Source: Bordetella parapertussis
GTDB lineage: Bacteria; Pseudomonadota; Gammaproteobacteria; Burkholderiales; Burkholderiaceae_C
DNA length: 13,270 nt
Assembly: GCA_945890735.1 (NCBI GenBank)
Contig: CAMDCZ010000049.1
Span: 1 to 13,270 of the forward strand
Direction of reading: 5' to 3'
Numbering within the stretch: position 1 is the stretch's first letter; every line of letters begins with the position of its first letter. Below the pieces are notes generated by a model. It was given only the letters and a program-made list of their open reading frames with translations. It made no database searches and was not told the origin of the DNA. Positions 1 to 6,805 of this stretch are shown here, piece by piece. A program made the translations under genes and the position numbers.

Positions 1-146
1 TGAACGGCTTTTTCAACGTTTTTCACCGCGGTGCGGTATTTGGAGCGCAACGAGCTGTTGGCTTCGTTCAGTTTGACGTCTTGGCGGGCGCGTTTGCGGC
101 CCGACGCCAGGCGTGGGTTCTTTTTCTTGGGTTTGGCTGAGGCCAT
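1..146 (-). CDS. rpsT: 30S ribosomal protein S20 (5' part; gene runs off the window)
   Basis: Translating the minus strand from the ATG at 146-144 gives 48 codons, beginning MASAKPKKKNPRLASGRKRA and continuing with a Lys/Arg-rich helix. This is the typical N-terminus of betaproteobacterial S20, a small basic protein that binds 16S rRNA in the 30S body. The start is supported by an AAAGGA ribosome-binding site a few bases upstream and by the conserved MA-S-A-K opening. The remaining roughly 40 codons lie beyond position 1, so the C-terminal helices cannot be judged. The gene is divergent from murJ and has its own promoter candidate at 192-197. Identification is secure from sequence pattern alone. 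Confidence 0.96.
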   Translation of the reverse strand, partial: MASAKPKKKNPRLASGRKRARQDVKLNEANSSLRSKYRTAVKNVEKAV

Positions 147-191
147 GGAATTTCCTTTGAGGGTTTGAGGATGATGCTGGCAAAGCCGTTG

Positions 192-197
192 ATTGTA
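192..197 (-). promoter_or_regulatory. Candidate extended -10 promoter of rpsT
   Basis: Read on the minus strand the hexamer is TACAAT, preceded by TGC, which fits an extended -10 (TGn) element. It would start transcription near 185 and give an S20 leader of about 40 nt. No good -35 hexamer is visible at 16-18 bp, which is tolerable for an extended -10 promoter. This is inferred from motif and position only. Confidence 0.5.
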
Positions 198-231
198 GCA
201 AACCCAACAGCCACGGCCATTGGCAGGACGC

Positions 232-237
232 TACACT
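232..237 (+). promoter_or_regulatory. Possible -10 box directly upstream of murJ (leaderless start)
   Basis: TACACT lies six bases before the GTG chosen as the murJ start. A transcript from this hexamer would begin at or next to that start codon, giving a leaderless mRNA. This fits the lack of a well-spaced Shine-Dalgarno sequence in front of the GTG. No convincing -35 hexamer is present, so the call is tentative. Confidence 0.3.
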
Positions 238-243
238 CCAGCG

Positions 244-1809
244 GTGAGCCTGTTCAAGTCCGCCTCCACCGTCTCCCTGCTGACCCTGTTGTCGCGCGTC
301 ACCGGTTTCGTGCGTGAGACCCTGATCGCCAGTGCTTTCGGGGCCAACGCTGTCACCGACGCCTTTCGCGTGGCTTTCCTGATCCCCAATTTGTTTCGCC
401 GCCTGTTCGCCGAAGGCGCATTCAGCCAAGCGTTTGTGCCGGTATTGGCCGCCACCCGGGCCGAGCAGGGTGACGCTGCCACCCAAGCCTTGATTGACAA
501 AGTGGCCTCGGTGCTGGCTTGGGCCGTGCTGTTGACCAGCTTGCTGGGCGTGCTGGCCGCACCCGGCTTGGTTTGGCTGATGGCCAGTGGCTTGCAGCAA
601 TCGCCCACGGGCATGACCACTGCGATCAGCCTCACGCGGTACATGTTTCCCTACATCGCTTTCATGTCCATGGTGGCCTTGTCGGCGGGCATCCTGAACA
701 CCTGGCGGCGTTTTGCGGTGCCTGCGGCCACGCCCGTTTTGCTCAATGTCTGCATGATTTTGGCGGCCTGGCTGGGCGCGCCCTGGCTGGGCTCGAAGGG
801 GGTGGAACCCATCTTTGCTTTGGCGGCCGGGGTCATGCTGGGCGGCGTGTTGCAGTTGGCGGTGCAAATCCCCGCGCTCAAGCGCCTCGGATTGCTGCCA
901 CGCATCGCTGTCTCGCCGCGCGGCTTGCGTGACGCTTGGACCGATGGCGGTACCCGGCGCATCTTGGGTTTGATGGGCCCGGCGTTGCTGGGCGTGGGCG
1001 TGGCGCAACTGTCTTTGCTGATCAACACCCAGATCGCCTCTTACATGACCCCCGGCAGTGTGAGTTGGGTCAATTACGCCGACCGCTTGATGGAGTTTCC
1101 GATTGCTTTGCTGGGTGTGGCCTTGGGGGTGGTGTTGATGCCGCAGCTGTCAGCCGCCAAAGCCAGTGGCGACAGTGCGCATTACAGCGCCATGCTGGAC
1201 TGGGGTTTGCGGCTGGTGCTGCTGTTGGCTTGGCCTTGTGCGGTGGCCCTGTTGGTGTTTGCCAAGCCCTTGGTGTCTGTGATCTACCACTATGGCGCGT
1301 TCACTGCACAGGATGTGCTTCAAACCACGGCGGCTTTGACCGGCTATGGGGTGGGCATCTTGGGTTTGGTGGCGATCAAGGTGTTGGCACCTGGTTTTTT
1401 TGCGAACCAAGACACCCGCACCCCGGTGCAAATCGCGGTGATGGTGTTGGTGTTCACCCAAATCCTGAACTGGCTGCTGGTGCCGCATTTGGCGCATGCC
1501 GCGCTCACCTTGTCGATTGGGCTTGGGGCTTTGCTCAACGCCCTGAGTCTGCTGATAGGTTTGCGGCGTCAGGGCAAATACCAGCCATCGCAGGGTTGGT
1601 TCAAATTGATCCTGCAAGTGGCATTGGCTTCGGCGGTGTTTGGGGGGCTGTTGTTCGCGGCAGCTCAGCACTGGGACTGGACAGGATTGCAGTCCCAAGC
1701 GCTTTGGCGAGTCGGTTTGATGACCGCAGTGCTGGCCGGCGCAGGTGTGGTTTATTTCGCTGTTTTGAGGGGTCTTGGTGTGGACTTGCGTGCGCTTTGG
1801 CGGCGCTGA
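244..1809 (+). CDS. murJ: Lipid II flippase MurJ (MviN family)
   Basis: MurJ is the inner-membrane flippase that moves the peptidoglycan precursor lipid II from the cytoplasmic to the periplasmic face; it belongs to the MOP exporter superfamily. The 521-residue product is hydrophobic throughout, consistent with the 14 membrane segments and usual length of about 510-525 residues. The N-terminal region carries the family block with RVTGFVRETL, then TDAFRVAFLIPNLFRRLFAE and GAFSQAFVPVL. Starting at the GTG at 244 puts Arg18, Arg24, Asp39 and Arg52 at the same positions as the functionally important residues of E. coli MurJ. That is the main reason for preferring it to the in-frame TTG at 220, which would add eight residues. 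The gene is divergent from rpsT and followed 15 nt later by a SirB1-family gene. It appears intact. Confidence 0.96.
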   Translation: MSLFKSASTVSLLTLLSRVTGFVRETLIASAFGANAVTDAFRVAFLIPNLFRRLFAEGAFSQAFVPVLAATRAEQGDAATQALIDKVASVLAWAVLLTSLLGVLAAPGLVWLMASGLQQSPTGMTTAISLTRYMFPYIAFMSMVALSAGILNTWRRFAVPAATPVLLNVCMILAAWLGAPWLGSKGVEPIFALAAGVMLGGVLQLAVQIPALKRLGLLPRIAVSPRGLRDAWTDGGTRRILGLMGPALLGVGVAQLSLLINTQIASYMTPGSVSWVNYADRLMEFPIALLGVALGVVLMPQLSAAKASGDSAHYSAMLDWGLRLVLLLAWPCAVALLVFAKPLVSVIYHYGAFTAQDVLQTTAALTGYGVGILGLVAIKVLAPGFFANQDTRTPVQIAVMVLVFTQILNWLLVPHLAHAALTLSIGLGALLNALSLLIGLRRQGKYQPSQGWFKLILQVALASAVFGGLLFAAAQHWDWTGLQSQALWRVGLMTAVLAGAGVVYFAVLRGLGVDLRALWRR

Positions 1810-1824
1810 AGGCATGATCCGGTC

Positions 1825-2535
1825 ATGAACTACAAATTACAGTTGCCCAGCGCCTTGGACTATTTCACCACTTTGGTGCAAAGCGATGACGAGTTTCCTT
1901 TGCTAGAGACCGCCGTCAGCCTGGCCCAAGATGAATACCCCAGTCTGGACATCCAGCAGGTGCTGGGAGAGGTTGACCAACTCAGCGCCAAGCTCAAACG
2001 TCGTTTGATGCCAGAGGCTGACCCTTTGGACAAGCTGCGCGCTTTGAACCAGTTGTTCTACGAGGAACTGCGTTTTGCGGGCAATATCAACCACTACGAC
2101 GACCCCAACAACAGCTACCTCAACCGGGTGTTGGAGCGGCGTTTGGGCATCCCGATCAGTTTGGCGGTGTTGTGGCTGGAATTGGGGCAGAGCGTGGGTT
2201 TGAAGGTGCACGGGGTGGGCTTTCCTGGCCATTTTTTGGTCAAGCTGGACTTGACTTACCCGCAAGAAGGGCATGTGGTGCTCGACCCGTTCAGCGGTGA
2301 ATCATTGAGCCGCGATGACTTGGCGGAGCGTTTGATTCCTTGGCTGCACGGCGCCAAACCCGGCAGGCCCAATGCGGTGTCTGACGATGCGCTGGCGTTT
2401 CACCTCGAACCCGCCACACCGCGCGACATCATCGCGCGCATGCTGCGCAATTTGCAAGAAATCTACCGTCGCTTGGGTGACCAAGCGCGGTTGGGCAAGG
2501 TGCAGGCGCGCTTGGCGGTGTTGTTGCCGGACTGA
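1825..2535 (+). CDS. SirB1-family protein (transglutaminase-like fold, TPR-like C-terminus)
   Basis: The 236-residue product matches the SirB1 family. The core is seen around residues 85-160: NxYLNRVLERRLGIPISLA, then GVGFPGHFLV and VLDPFSGE. It is followed by a helical C-terminal region (about 198-236, NLQEIYRRLGDQARLGKVQA) resembling the tetratricopeptide tail of this family. His136 and Asp154 sit in the conserved HFLV and LDPF motifs, but the protein contains no cysteine, so a classical Cys-His-Asp transglutaminase or protease reaction is not expected. The biochemical role of the family is not firmly established. The start is the ATG at 1825, with only a weak GAAGG-like site upstream. It lies 15 nt after murJ on the same strand, so co-transcription is likely. 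It has no signal peptide or membrane segment and is probably cytoplasmic. Confidence 0.88.
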   Translation: MNYKLQLPSALDYFTTLVQSDDEFPLLETAVSLAQDEYPSLDIQQVLGEVDQLSAKLKRRLMPEADPLDKLRALNQLFYEELRFAGNINHYDDPNNSYLNRVLERRLGIPISLAVLWLELGQSVGLKVHGVGFPGHFLVKLDLTYPQEGHVVLDPFSGESLSRDDLAERLIPWLHGAKPGRPNAVSDDALAFHLEPATPRDIIARMLRNLQEIYRRLGDQARLGKVQARLAVLLPD

Positions 2536-2682
2536 GCGGGTTCGTTCTGCTGGGCGGCATGCGATTGCCGCTCTCAAAATATCGGCATTTACTACTCACA
2601 ATAAAACCCAGCATTCAACAGCTTGGTCAATGAAATGGGTTAAATTGCCCCCCATTTCGGCATGGGATTGAGAAGCCCTTTG

Positions 2683-2688
2683 TATAAA
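2683..2688 (+). promoter_or_regulatory. Candidate -10 box for the histidine kinase gene
   Basis: TATAAA lies in the A/T-rich gap between the SirB1-family gene and the kinase. It ends ten bases before the ATG at 2699, so a transcript would start only a few bases ahead of that ATG. No clear -35 hexamer is present at normal spacing. The gap 2536-2698 otherwise holds only a weak hairpin (2554-2571). Confidence 0.3.
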
Positions 2689-2698
2689 GAAAAACCAA

Positions 2699-2836
2699 AT
2701 GCTTGATGTCAAAAGCCACTTAAGCGCCAAAGCATGGGCATGGTTTGCAGGGTGGCTGATTTATACATCCCTGTTGATGATGTGGATGGCTTACAGAGAC
2801 TCCCCTTGGTTGTTGTCGCTGTGCAGGGGGGGGTGA
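2699..2836 (+). CDS. Short hydrophobic ORF: displaced N-terminal membrane segment of the kinase, or a coupled leader peptide
   Basis: The ATG at 2699 opens a 45-codon frame ending at TGA 2834-2836. The product starts MLDVKSHLSAK and then has a convincing membrane helix (AWAWFAGWLIYTSLLMMWM, residues 12-30), followed by AYRDSPWLLSLCRGG. It ends exactly at a run of eight G (2826-2833). Adding one G, or removing two, would join it in frame to the downstream kinase. Two readings are possible. It may be the true N-terminus of the kinase, separated by a frameshift (biological or a sequencing error). Or it may be a separate short peptide whose UGA overlaps the kinase ATG as UGAUG and couples the two. 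The hydrophobic pattern in this frame and its absence in the kinase frame over the same bases favour the first. Confidence 0.45.
   Translation: MLDVKSHLSAKAWAWFAGWLIYTSLLMMWMAYRDSPWLLSLCRGG
2826..2833 (+). repeat. G8 homopolymer at the frame break of the kinase gene
   Basis: Eight consecutive G occur at the point where the hydrophobic reading frame from 2699 stops and the kinase frame takes over. It is unusually long inside a coding region of this window. Slippage by +1 or -2 would fuse the frames. The tract also resembles a strong ribosome-binding site (A followed by G8) just before the overlapping TGATG. Confidence 0.9.
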
Positions 2837-4599
2837 TGCTCAGCATGGGCTTATTCAAAACCGAATCCATTTACGACGATTCGCTGCGCCAATACCGAAT
2901 AAACGCTGACCAGATCATGGTCAAGATGAATGTTTTTTTGACCTGCGTCTGTTTTGTCATTGCCCCGCATCGAGACACCTGGGATGCCGCTTTGCTGCTC
3001 TGCTTGCCAACCCTTTGGCTGTCTGACCAACTGGCCAAAAAGCGCCCGGGGGCGTTGATCACACGCCTTTACATGGCCTGTGCTTTCATGATGTACACCA
3101 GCATCATCATTCATCAAAGCGGCGGGGACATTGAAGCGCATTTTTCGGCTTTTGGTTTGATTGGCATATTGCTGTATTACCGCGATTGGCGAACGATCCT
3201 GGTGGCAACGGTATTTATTTATCTGCAACATTTGGTGGTGGGGTTTGGACAAACGCTGGGATTGCCCATCTATGTTTTTGACACGGCTGACTTTTGGTCT
3301 GTTTTTGCACTGCATGTGGCTTATTTTTTGCCATTCGTTGCCATGATGGGTTATTTGTCTGTTTGGTTGAGAAGAGAGGGTTTTGAACAGAACCGCATCA
3401 TCCATGAAAGCCATCAACGCGAGCTGGCATTGCGCGAAATGATGGACAAGGCCGAGGTGGCAAACCGCGTCAAAAGTGAAATATTGGCCAACATGAGCCA
3501 TGAAATCAGAACGCCGCTCAATGGCGTAGGCGGCATGATCCAACTGGCTTTGGACTCTGATTTAAACAAACATCAAAGAGAACTGCTTGAGACAGCCAAG
3601 CACTCATCTGAATATTTATTGAGCGTCATCAACAACATCTTGGATTATTCCAAAATCGAATCTGGCGCACTGGACATCACCAGCACGCCAACGGATGTGG
3701 TGGATTTGTTGGGCACTGTCCGGCTCTTTTTCGAGCCTTCTGCGCGTGAAAAAGGACTGGATTTATGCACAGATTTCGAGGGTGTCCAGGCCCAAGACCT
3801 GTTGCTCGATGCCGTTTTGTTGCGCCAAATACTCACCAACCTGATTGGCAACGCCATCAAATTCACCCACCAGGGGTTTGTCAAAGTGAGCATGCAAACG
3901 CCAGCGTGCCATCCAACGTCACCCGTGATTTTGCGCATTCAGATTGAAGATTCGGGCATCGGTTTCGATCCGGCATTGACCGAATCCTTGTTTTCACCCT
4001 TTATCCAAGCAGACAGTACCTTGAGCCGTGGGTATGGCGGAACCGGGTTGGGTCTCTCCATTACCCGAAGCCTTGTTCACAAGATGGGTGGCGAAATCAG
4101 CTGTCAGAGTGCACCGGGTGCGGGCTCGATTTTCACGGTCACATTGCCTTGTTCGTTGGCTGATCCGTTGATTCAAGACCCGCCCGATAAAGCGCCACCA
4201 ACCCCGCCGTCTGCGGCAACCCGATTGACTGTTCTTTTGGCGGAAGACCACCCGGTGAATCAAAAACTCATGGTGCTCATGCTGACCAAGCTGGGACATC
4301 AAGTGACGGTGGCTGAAAATGGCAAAGAGGCGCTGGCGCATTTGGCCCTCAGACCATTTGACTTCATCTTGTTGGATGCCATGATGCCCGTCATGGATGG
4401 GCTTGAAATGCTGACCGCGTTGAGAGACAAAGAAGCCAAAGAGGGCGGTCACTGCCCGGTGATCATGGTGACCGCCCATGCCATGACCGGGGACAAAGAA
4501 AAATACCTCTTGGCGGGCGCTGATGGCTACTTGTCCAAACCTGTGTCTGTGCAAAGTTTGCAGGCTGTGATGGCACAGGTCTTGGGTGTTGCAGCCTGA
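2836..4599 (+). CDS. Membrane-bound hybrid histidine kinase with C-terminal receiver domain
   Basis: From the ATG at 2836 the product is 587 residues. Residues about 28-175 contain six hydrophobic segments with the motif HQSGGDIEAHF and then YYRDWR (93-119), a membrane sensor pattern also found in some chemotaxis receptors and GGDEF proteins. A linker likely to be coiled coil (180-212) leads to a HisKA domain with phospho-acceptor His222 (SHEIRTPLNG). The ATPase domain shows an N box (Asn335/Asn339), DSGIGF (372-377) and GGTGLGL (401-407). The receiver domain has acidic pair Glu470/Asp471, phospho-acceptor Asp514, Thr546 and Lys568. There is no HPt or DNA-binding domain, so a partner elsewhere is needed; signal and target are unknown. 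The frame extends upstream to an ATG at 2734, but that stretch overlaps a more plausible hydrophobic ORF in another frame, so the N-terminus is uncertain. Codons are more A/T-rich than in neighbouring genes, hinting at a different history. Confidence 0.85.
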   Translation: MLSMGLFKTESIYDDSLRQYRINADQIMVKMNVFLTCVCFVIAPHRDTWDAALLLCLPTLWLSDQLAKKRPGALITRLYMACAFMMYTSIIIHQSGGDIEAHFSAFGLIGILLYYRDWRTILVATVFIYLQHLVVGFGQTLGLPIYVFDTADFWSVFALHVAYFLPFVAMMGYLSVWLRREGFEQNRIIHESHQRELALREMMDKAEVANRVKSEILANMSHEIRTPLNGVGGMIQLALDSDLNKHQRELLETAKHSSEYLLSVINNILDYSKIESGALDITSTPTDVVDLLGTVRLFFEPSAREKGLDLCTDFEGVQAQDLLLDAVLLRQILTNLIGNAIKFTHQGFVKVSMQTPACHPTSPVILRIQIEDSGIGFDPALTESLFSPFIQADSTLSRGYGGTGLGLSITRSLVHKMGGEISCQSAPGAGSIFTVTLPCSLADPLIQDPPDKAPPTPPSAATRLTVLLAEDHPVNQKLMVLMLTKLGHQVTVAENGKEALAHLALRPFDFILLDAMMPVMDGLEMLTALRDKEAKEGGHCPVIMVTAHAMTGDKEKYLLAGADGYLSKPVSVQSLQAVMAQVLGVAA

Positions 4600-4613
4600 C
4601 GCACAGGCGGGTT

Positions 4614-5651
4614 TCAGTGGCTTGCTGACAGCACGACCGCCGGGCCGCTGCCGCGTTCGGTGATCACACCCACCCGATAAACCTCTTCGCCCAGACCAGT
4701 CAAGGTTTGGGCACACGCATCCGCCTGTTCGGCAGCCAGCACCAGCACCATGCCAATGCCGTTGTTGAAAGTGCGGCACATCTCGGCTTCGTCAATGCCT
4801 GCGGTGGCTTGCAGCCAGCCAAACAGCTCGGTGCGCGGCCAACTGCTGCGCGCCAAATGCGCCGAGCAGTTGTCAGGCAGCACGCGTGGGATGTTCTCGG
4901 TCAAGCCGCCGCCCGTGATGTGGGCCAAGGCTTTGACCGGGTGTGCCTTCAAGGCGGCCAGTACCGATTTCACATACAAGCGGGTCGGGGCCATCAAGGC
5001 TTGTTTGAAAGGCTGACCGTCCAGGCTGGCGGGTAAATGCGCACCGGCTCGCTCGATGCATTTGCGCACCAGGCTGAAGCCGTTGGAGTGCACACCGCTG
5101 GACGCCAAGCCCAGCACCACGTCGCCGGGCTTGACGTCTTTGCCGGTCAATATCAGCGACTTTTCCACCACACCCACGGCAAACCCTGCCAGGTCGTATT
5201 CGCCAGCGGGGTACATCCCCGGCATTTCTGCGGTTTCGCCACCAATCAGGGCACAACCAGACAGCTCGCAGCCCTTGGCAATCCCGCCCACCACAGCAGC
5301 GGCCGTGTCAACATCGAGCTTGCCGCAGGCGAAGTAGTCGAGGAAAAACAGGGGCTCTGCGCCTTGCACCAGCACATCGTTGACGCTCATGGCCACCAAA
5401 TCGATGCCCACGGTGTCGTGCATTTGCCATTCAAAAGCCAGTTTCAGCTTGGTGCCCACGCCATCGGTGCCGCTGACCAGCACAGGCTCTTTGTAGTTTT
5501 TAGGCACCTCGAACAAGGCACCAAACCCACCAATGCCCGCCAAGACGCCTTCGCGCATGGTTTTTTTGGCCAGGGGTTTGATGCGTTCAACCAGGGCATC
5601 ACCAGCGTCGATGTCAACGCCGGCGTCTTTGTAGGAAAGGGGAGTGTTCAT
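4614..5651 (-). CDS. purM: Phosphoribosylformylglycinamidine cyclo-ligase (AIR synthetase)
   Basis: PurM catalyses the ATP-dependent ring closure of FGAM to 5-aminoimidazole ribonucleotide, the fifth step of de novo purine synthesis, in the cytoplasm. The 345-residue product has the usual length and the family motifs in order: GTDGVGTKLKLA (61-72), SVNDVLVQGAEPLFFLDYFA (89-108), GGETAEMPGMYPAGEYDLAG (137-156), ASSGVHSNGFSLVRK, then HITGGGLTENIPRVLP and FNNGIGMVLV. The start is placed at the ATG at 5651-5649 (MNTPLSYKDAG), the normal N-terminus. An in-frame ATG eight codons further upstream is not supported by conservation, and no strong Shine-Dalgarno sequence is visible at either. The gene diverges from the permease gene across a gap with a perfect inverted repeat, and its 3' end converges on the histidine kinase with only 14 nt between stop codons. 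It is intact. Confidence 0.97.
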   Translation of the reverse strand: MNTPLSYKDAGVDIDAGDALVERIKPLAKKTMREGVLAGIGGFGALFEVPKNYKEPVLVSGTDGVGTKLKLAFEWQMHDTVGIDLVAMSVNDVLVQGAEPLFFLDYFACGKLDVDTAAAVVGGIAKGCELSGCALIGGETAEMPGMYPAGEYDLAGFAVGVVEKSLILTGKDVKPGDVVLGLASSGVHSNGFSLVRKCIERAGAHLPASLDGQPFKQALMAPTRLYVKSVLAALKAHPVKALAHITGGGLTENIPRVLPDNCSAHLARSSWPRTELFGWLQATAGIDEAEMCRTFNNGIGMVLVLAAEQADACAQTLTGLGEEVYRVGVITERGSGPAVVLSASH

Positions 5652-5687
5652 ATGCGCAGGGCGCGGATGCGCCAAAGGGTCGGTCGA

Positions 5688-5705
5688 TAGAATCGGGGGA
5701 TTCTA
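5688..5705. promoter_or_regulatory. Perfect inverted repeat with back-to-back -10-like hexamers between purM and the permease gene
   Basis: TAGAATC (5688-5694) and GATTCTA (5699-5705) are perfect 7-bp arms around GGGG. Each arm contains TAGAAT, a one-mismatch -10 hexamer, pointing outward on its own strand. If both are used, transcription would start near 5700 toward the permease and near 5693 toward purM, so the two promoters would overlap and compete. No good -35 hexamers are seen on either side. The site could instead be an operator for a dimeric regulator or an RNA hairpin. Symmetry is observed; function is inference. Confidence 0.45.
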
Positions 5706-5728
5706 ATTGCCGGGTCTCCCGCTGCCTG

Positions 5729-6799
5729 ATGCTCACATCCCCTGACAACCGTTGGTACGCCGCCTGGCTGTTCATCCTGGCTGCCATGCTTTGGCTGCTG
5801 TGGTGGCTCGCCCCGGTCTTGGCCCCGTTTTTGATCGCTGCGGTGATGGCCTACATCCTGTCGCCTTTTGTCTCGCAATTCGACAAGTGGCTGGGTGGCA
5901 AGTTGCCCAAGGTGCTGTTGGTGGTTTTGGTGGAGTTGGTTTTCTTGCTGGTGCTGCTGGCGGTGGTGGCCATGGTCTTGCCGGTGTTTGTCAAAGAAGC
6001 CGCGCGCATCCAAGCCCAACTGCCCACCTTGTTGACGCAATTGCAAAACCACCTTGGACCTGCCTTGGCCAGTCTGGGCATTGACATCAGCATGGACCCT
6101 CAGACGCTCAAGTCTTTTTTGAGTGTCCACGTGGCTTCTCTTTGGGAAAACGGGCTTTCATCCTTGCTGAGCTCTTTGCAAATCGGTGGCAGTGTGGCGC
6201 TGGCTTTGATTGGCAACCTGGTGCTGATTCCCGTGGCTTTGTTCTACCTTCTGCTCGACGGAGACCGTGTGTTGTCTCATCTGCGTGATTGGTTGCCTCT
6301 GAAGGCCAAGGACAGCGTGGCGGATTTTGTGAAAGAGGCCGATGCCGTGCTGAGCGAATACGTGCGCGGTCAGCTGATGGTCATGTTGATCATGTCAGTC
6401 TATTACTCGCTGGGCTTGTCCTGGTTTGGTCTGTCGGTGGCCTGGCCGATCGGCATCTTCACTGGCTTGGCGGTGTTTGTGCCTTATTTGGGTTTTGGTG
6501 TGGGCTTGTTGTTGGCAGCATTGGCTGGCTTGCTGGAGTTGCCGCCCATGCAAGCGGGCATCATGCTGGCGGTGGTGTTTGGCCTGGGGCAATTCATCGA
6601 GAGCTTCATCTTGACCCCGCGCTTGATTGGCGAGCGCATCGGTCTGCACCCACTGGCCGTGATTTTTGCTTTGTTGGCTTTTGGTCAGTTACTGGGCTTC
6701 GTGGGCGTTTTGATCGCCTTGCCTGCCAGCGCGGTGTTGTTGGTGGCCTTGCGCCGTTTGCGCACCCGGTATTTCAGCAGCCGTCTGTATGCAGGCTGA
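5729..6799 (+). CDS. AI-2E family transporter (PerM/YdiK-type membrane protein)
   Basis: The 356-residue product is a polytopic inner-membrane protein of the AI-2E transporter family (PF01594), of typical length. Three hydrophobic segments lie at about 12-28, 31-47 and 62-89. A more polar central region (90-150) follows, then further membrane segments at about 154-176, 216-236, 240-263, 273-293 and 308-336. Family motifs include YVRGQ (211-215), VFVPYLGFG (249-257) and ESFILTPRLIGERIGLHP (291-308). The family is named for autoinducer-2 export, but members handle varied and mostly unproven substrates, so none is assigned. The start is the ATG at 5729, with no clear Shine-Dalgarno sequence. It is the first gene of a compact operon; hda begins six bases after its stop. 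Confidence 0.9.
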   Translation: MLTSPDNRWYAAWLFILAAMLWLLWWLAPVLAPFLIAAVMAYILSPFVSQFDKWLGGKLPKVLLVVLVELVFLLVLLAVVAMVLPVFVKEAARIQAQLPTLLTQLQNHLGPALASLGIDISMDPQTLKSFLSVHVASLWENGLSSLLSSLQIGGSVALALIGNLVLIPVALFYLLLDGDRVLSHLRDWLPLKAKDSVADFVKEADAVLSEYVRGQLMVMLIMSVYYSLGLSWFGLSVAWPIGIFTGLAVFVPYLGFGVGLLLAALAGLLELPPMQAGIMLAVVFGLGQFIESFILTPRLIGERIGLHPLAVIFALLAFGQLLGFVGVLIALPASAVLLVALRRLRTRYFSSRLYAG

Positions 6800-6805
6800 T
6801 ACGCC

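Noticed and set aside
13..1008. Long open frame on the minus strand opposite the rpsT/murJ region (331 codons)
   Set aside because: It is rich in Gln, His, Arg and Gly, has no recognisable domain, and covers murJ, whose functional residues are clear. It is a shadow of GC-biased codon use.
2554..2571. Hairpin GCGGCA-6 nt-TGCCGC after the SirB1-family gene, considered as a terminator
   Set aside because: The stem is only six base pairs and no T run follows on either strand.
2734..2835. Upstream extension of the kinase frame to the ATG at 2734
   Set aside because: It has no ribosome-binding site, and its residues look like an out-of-frame reading of the hydrophobic ORF starting at 2699. Kept only as an alternative.
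5652..5675. purM start eight codons upstream at 5675
   Set aside because: The extra residues MAHPRPAH are not family-like, and PurM proteins start at MNTPLSYKDAG or close to it.
5037..5690. Plus-strand open frame of 217 codons antisense to purM
   Set aside because: purM is complete on the opposite strand with all motifs. The antisense product is His/Gln-rich and resembles no family.
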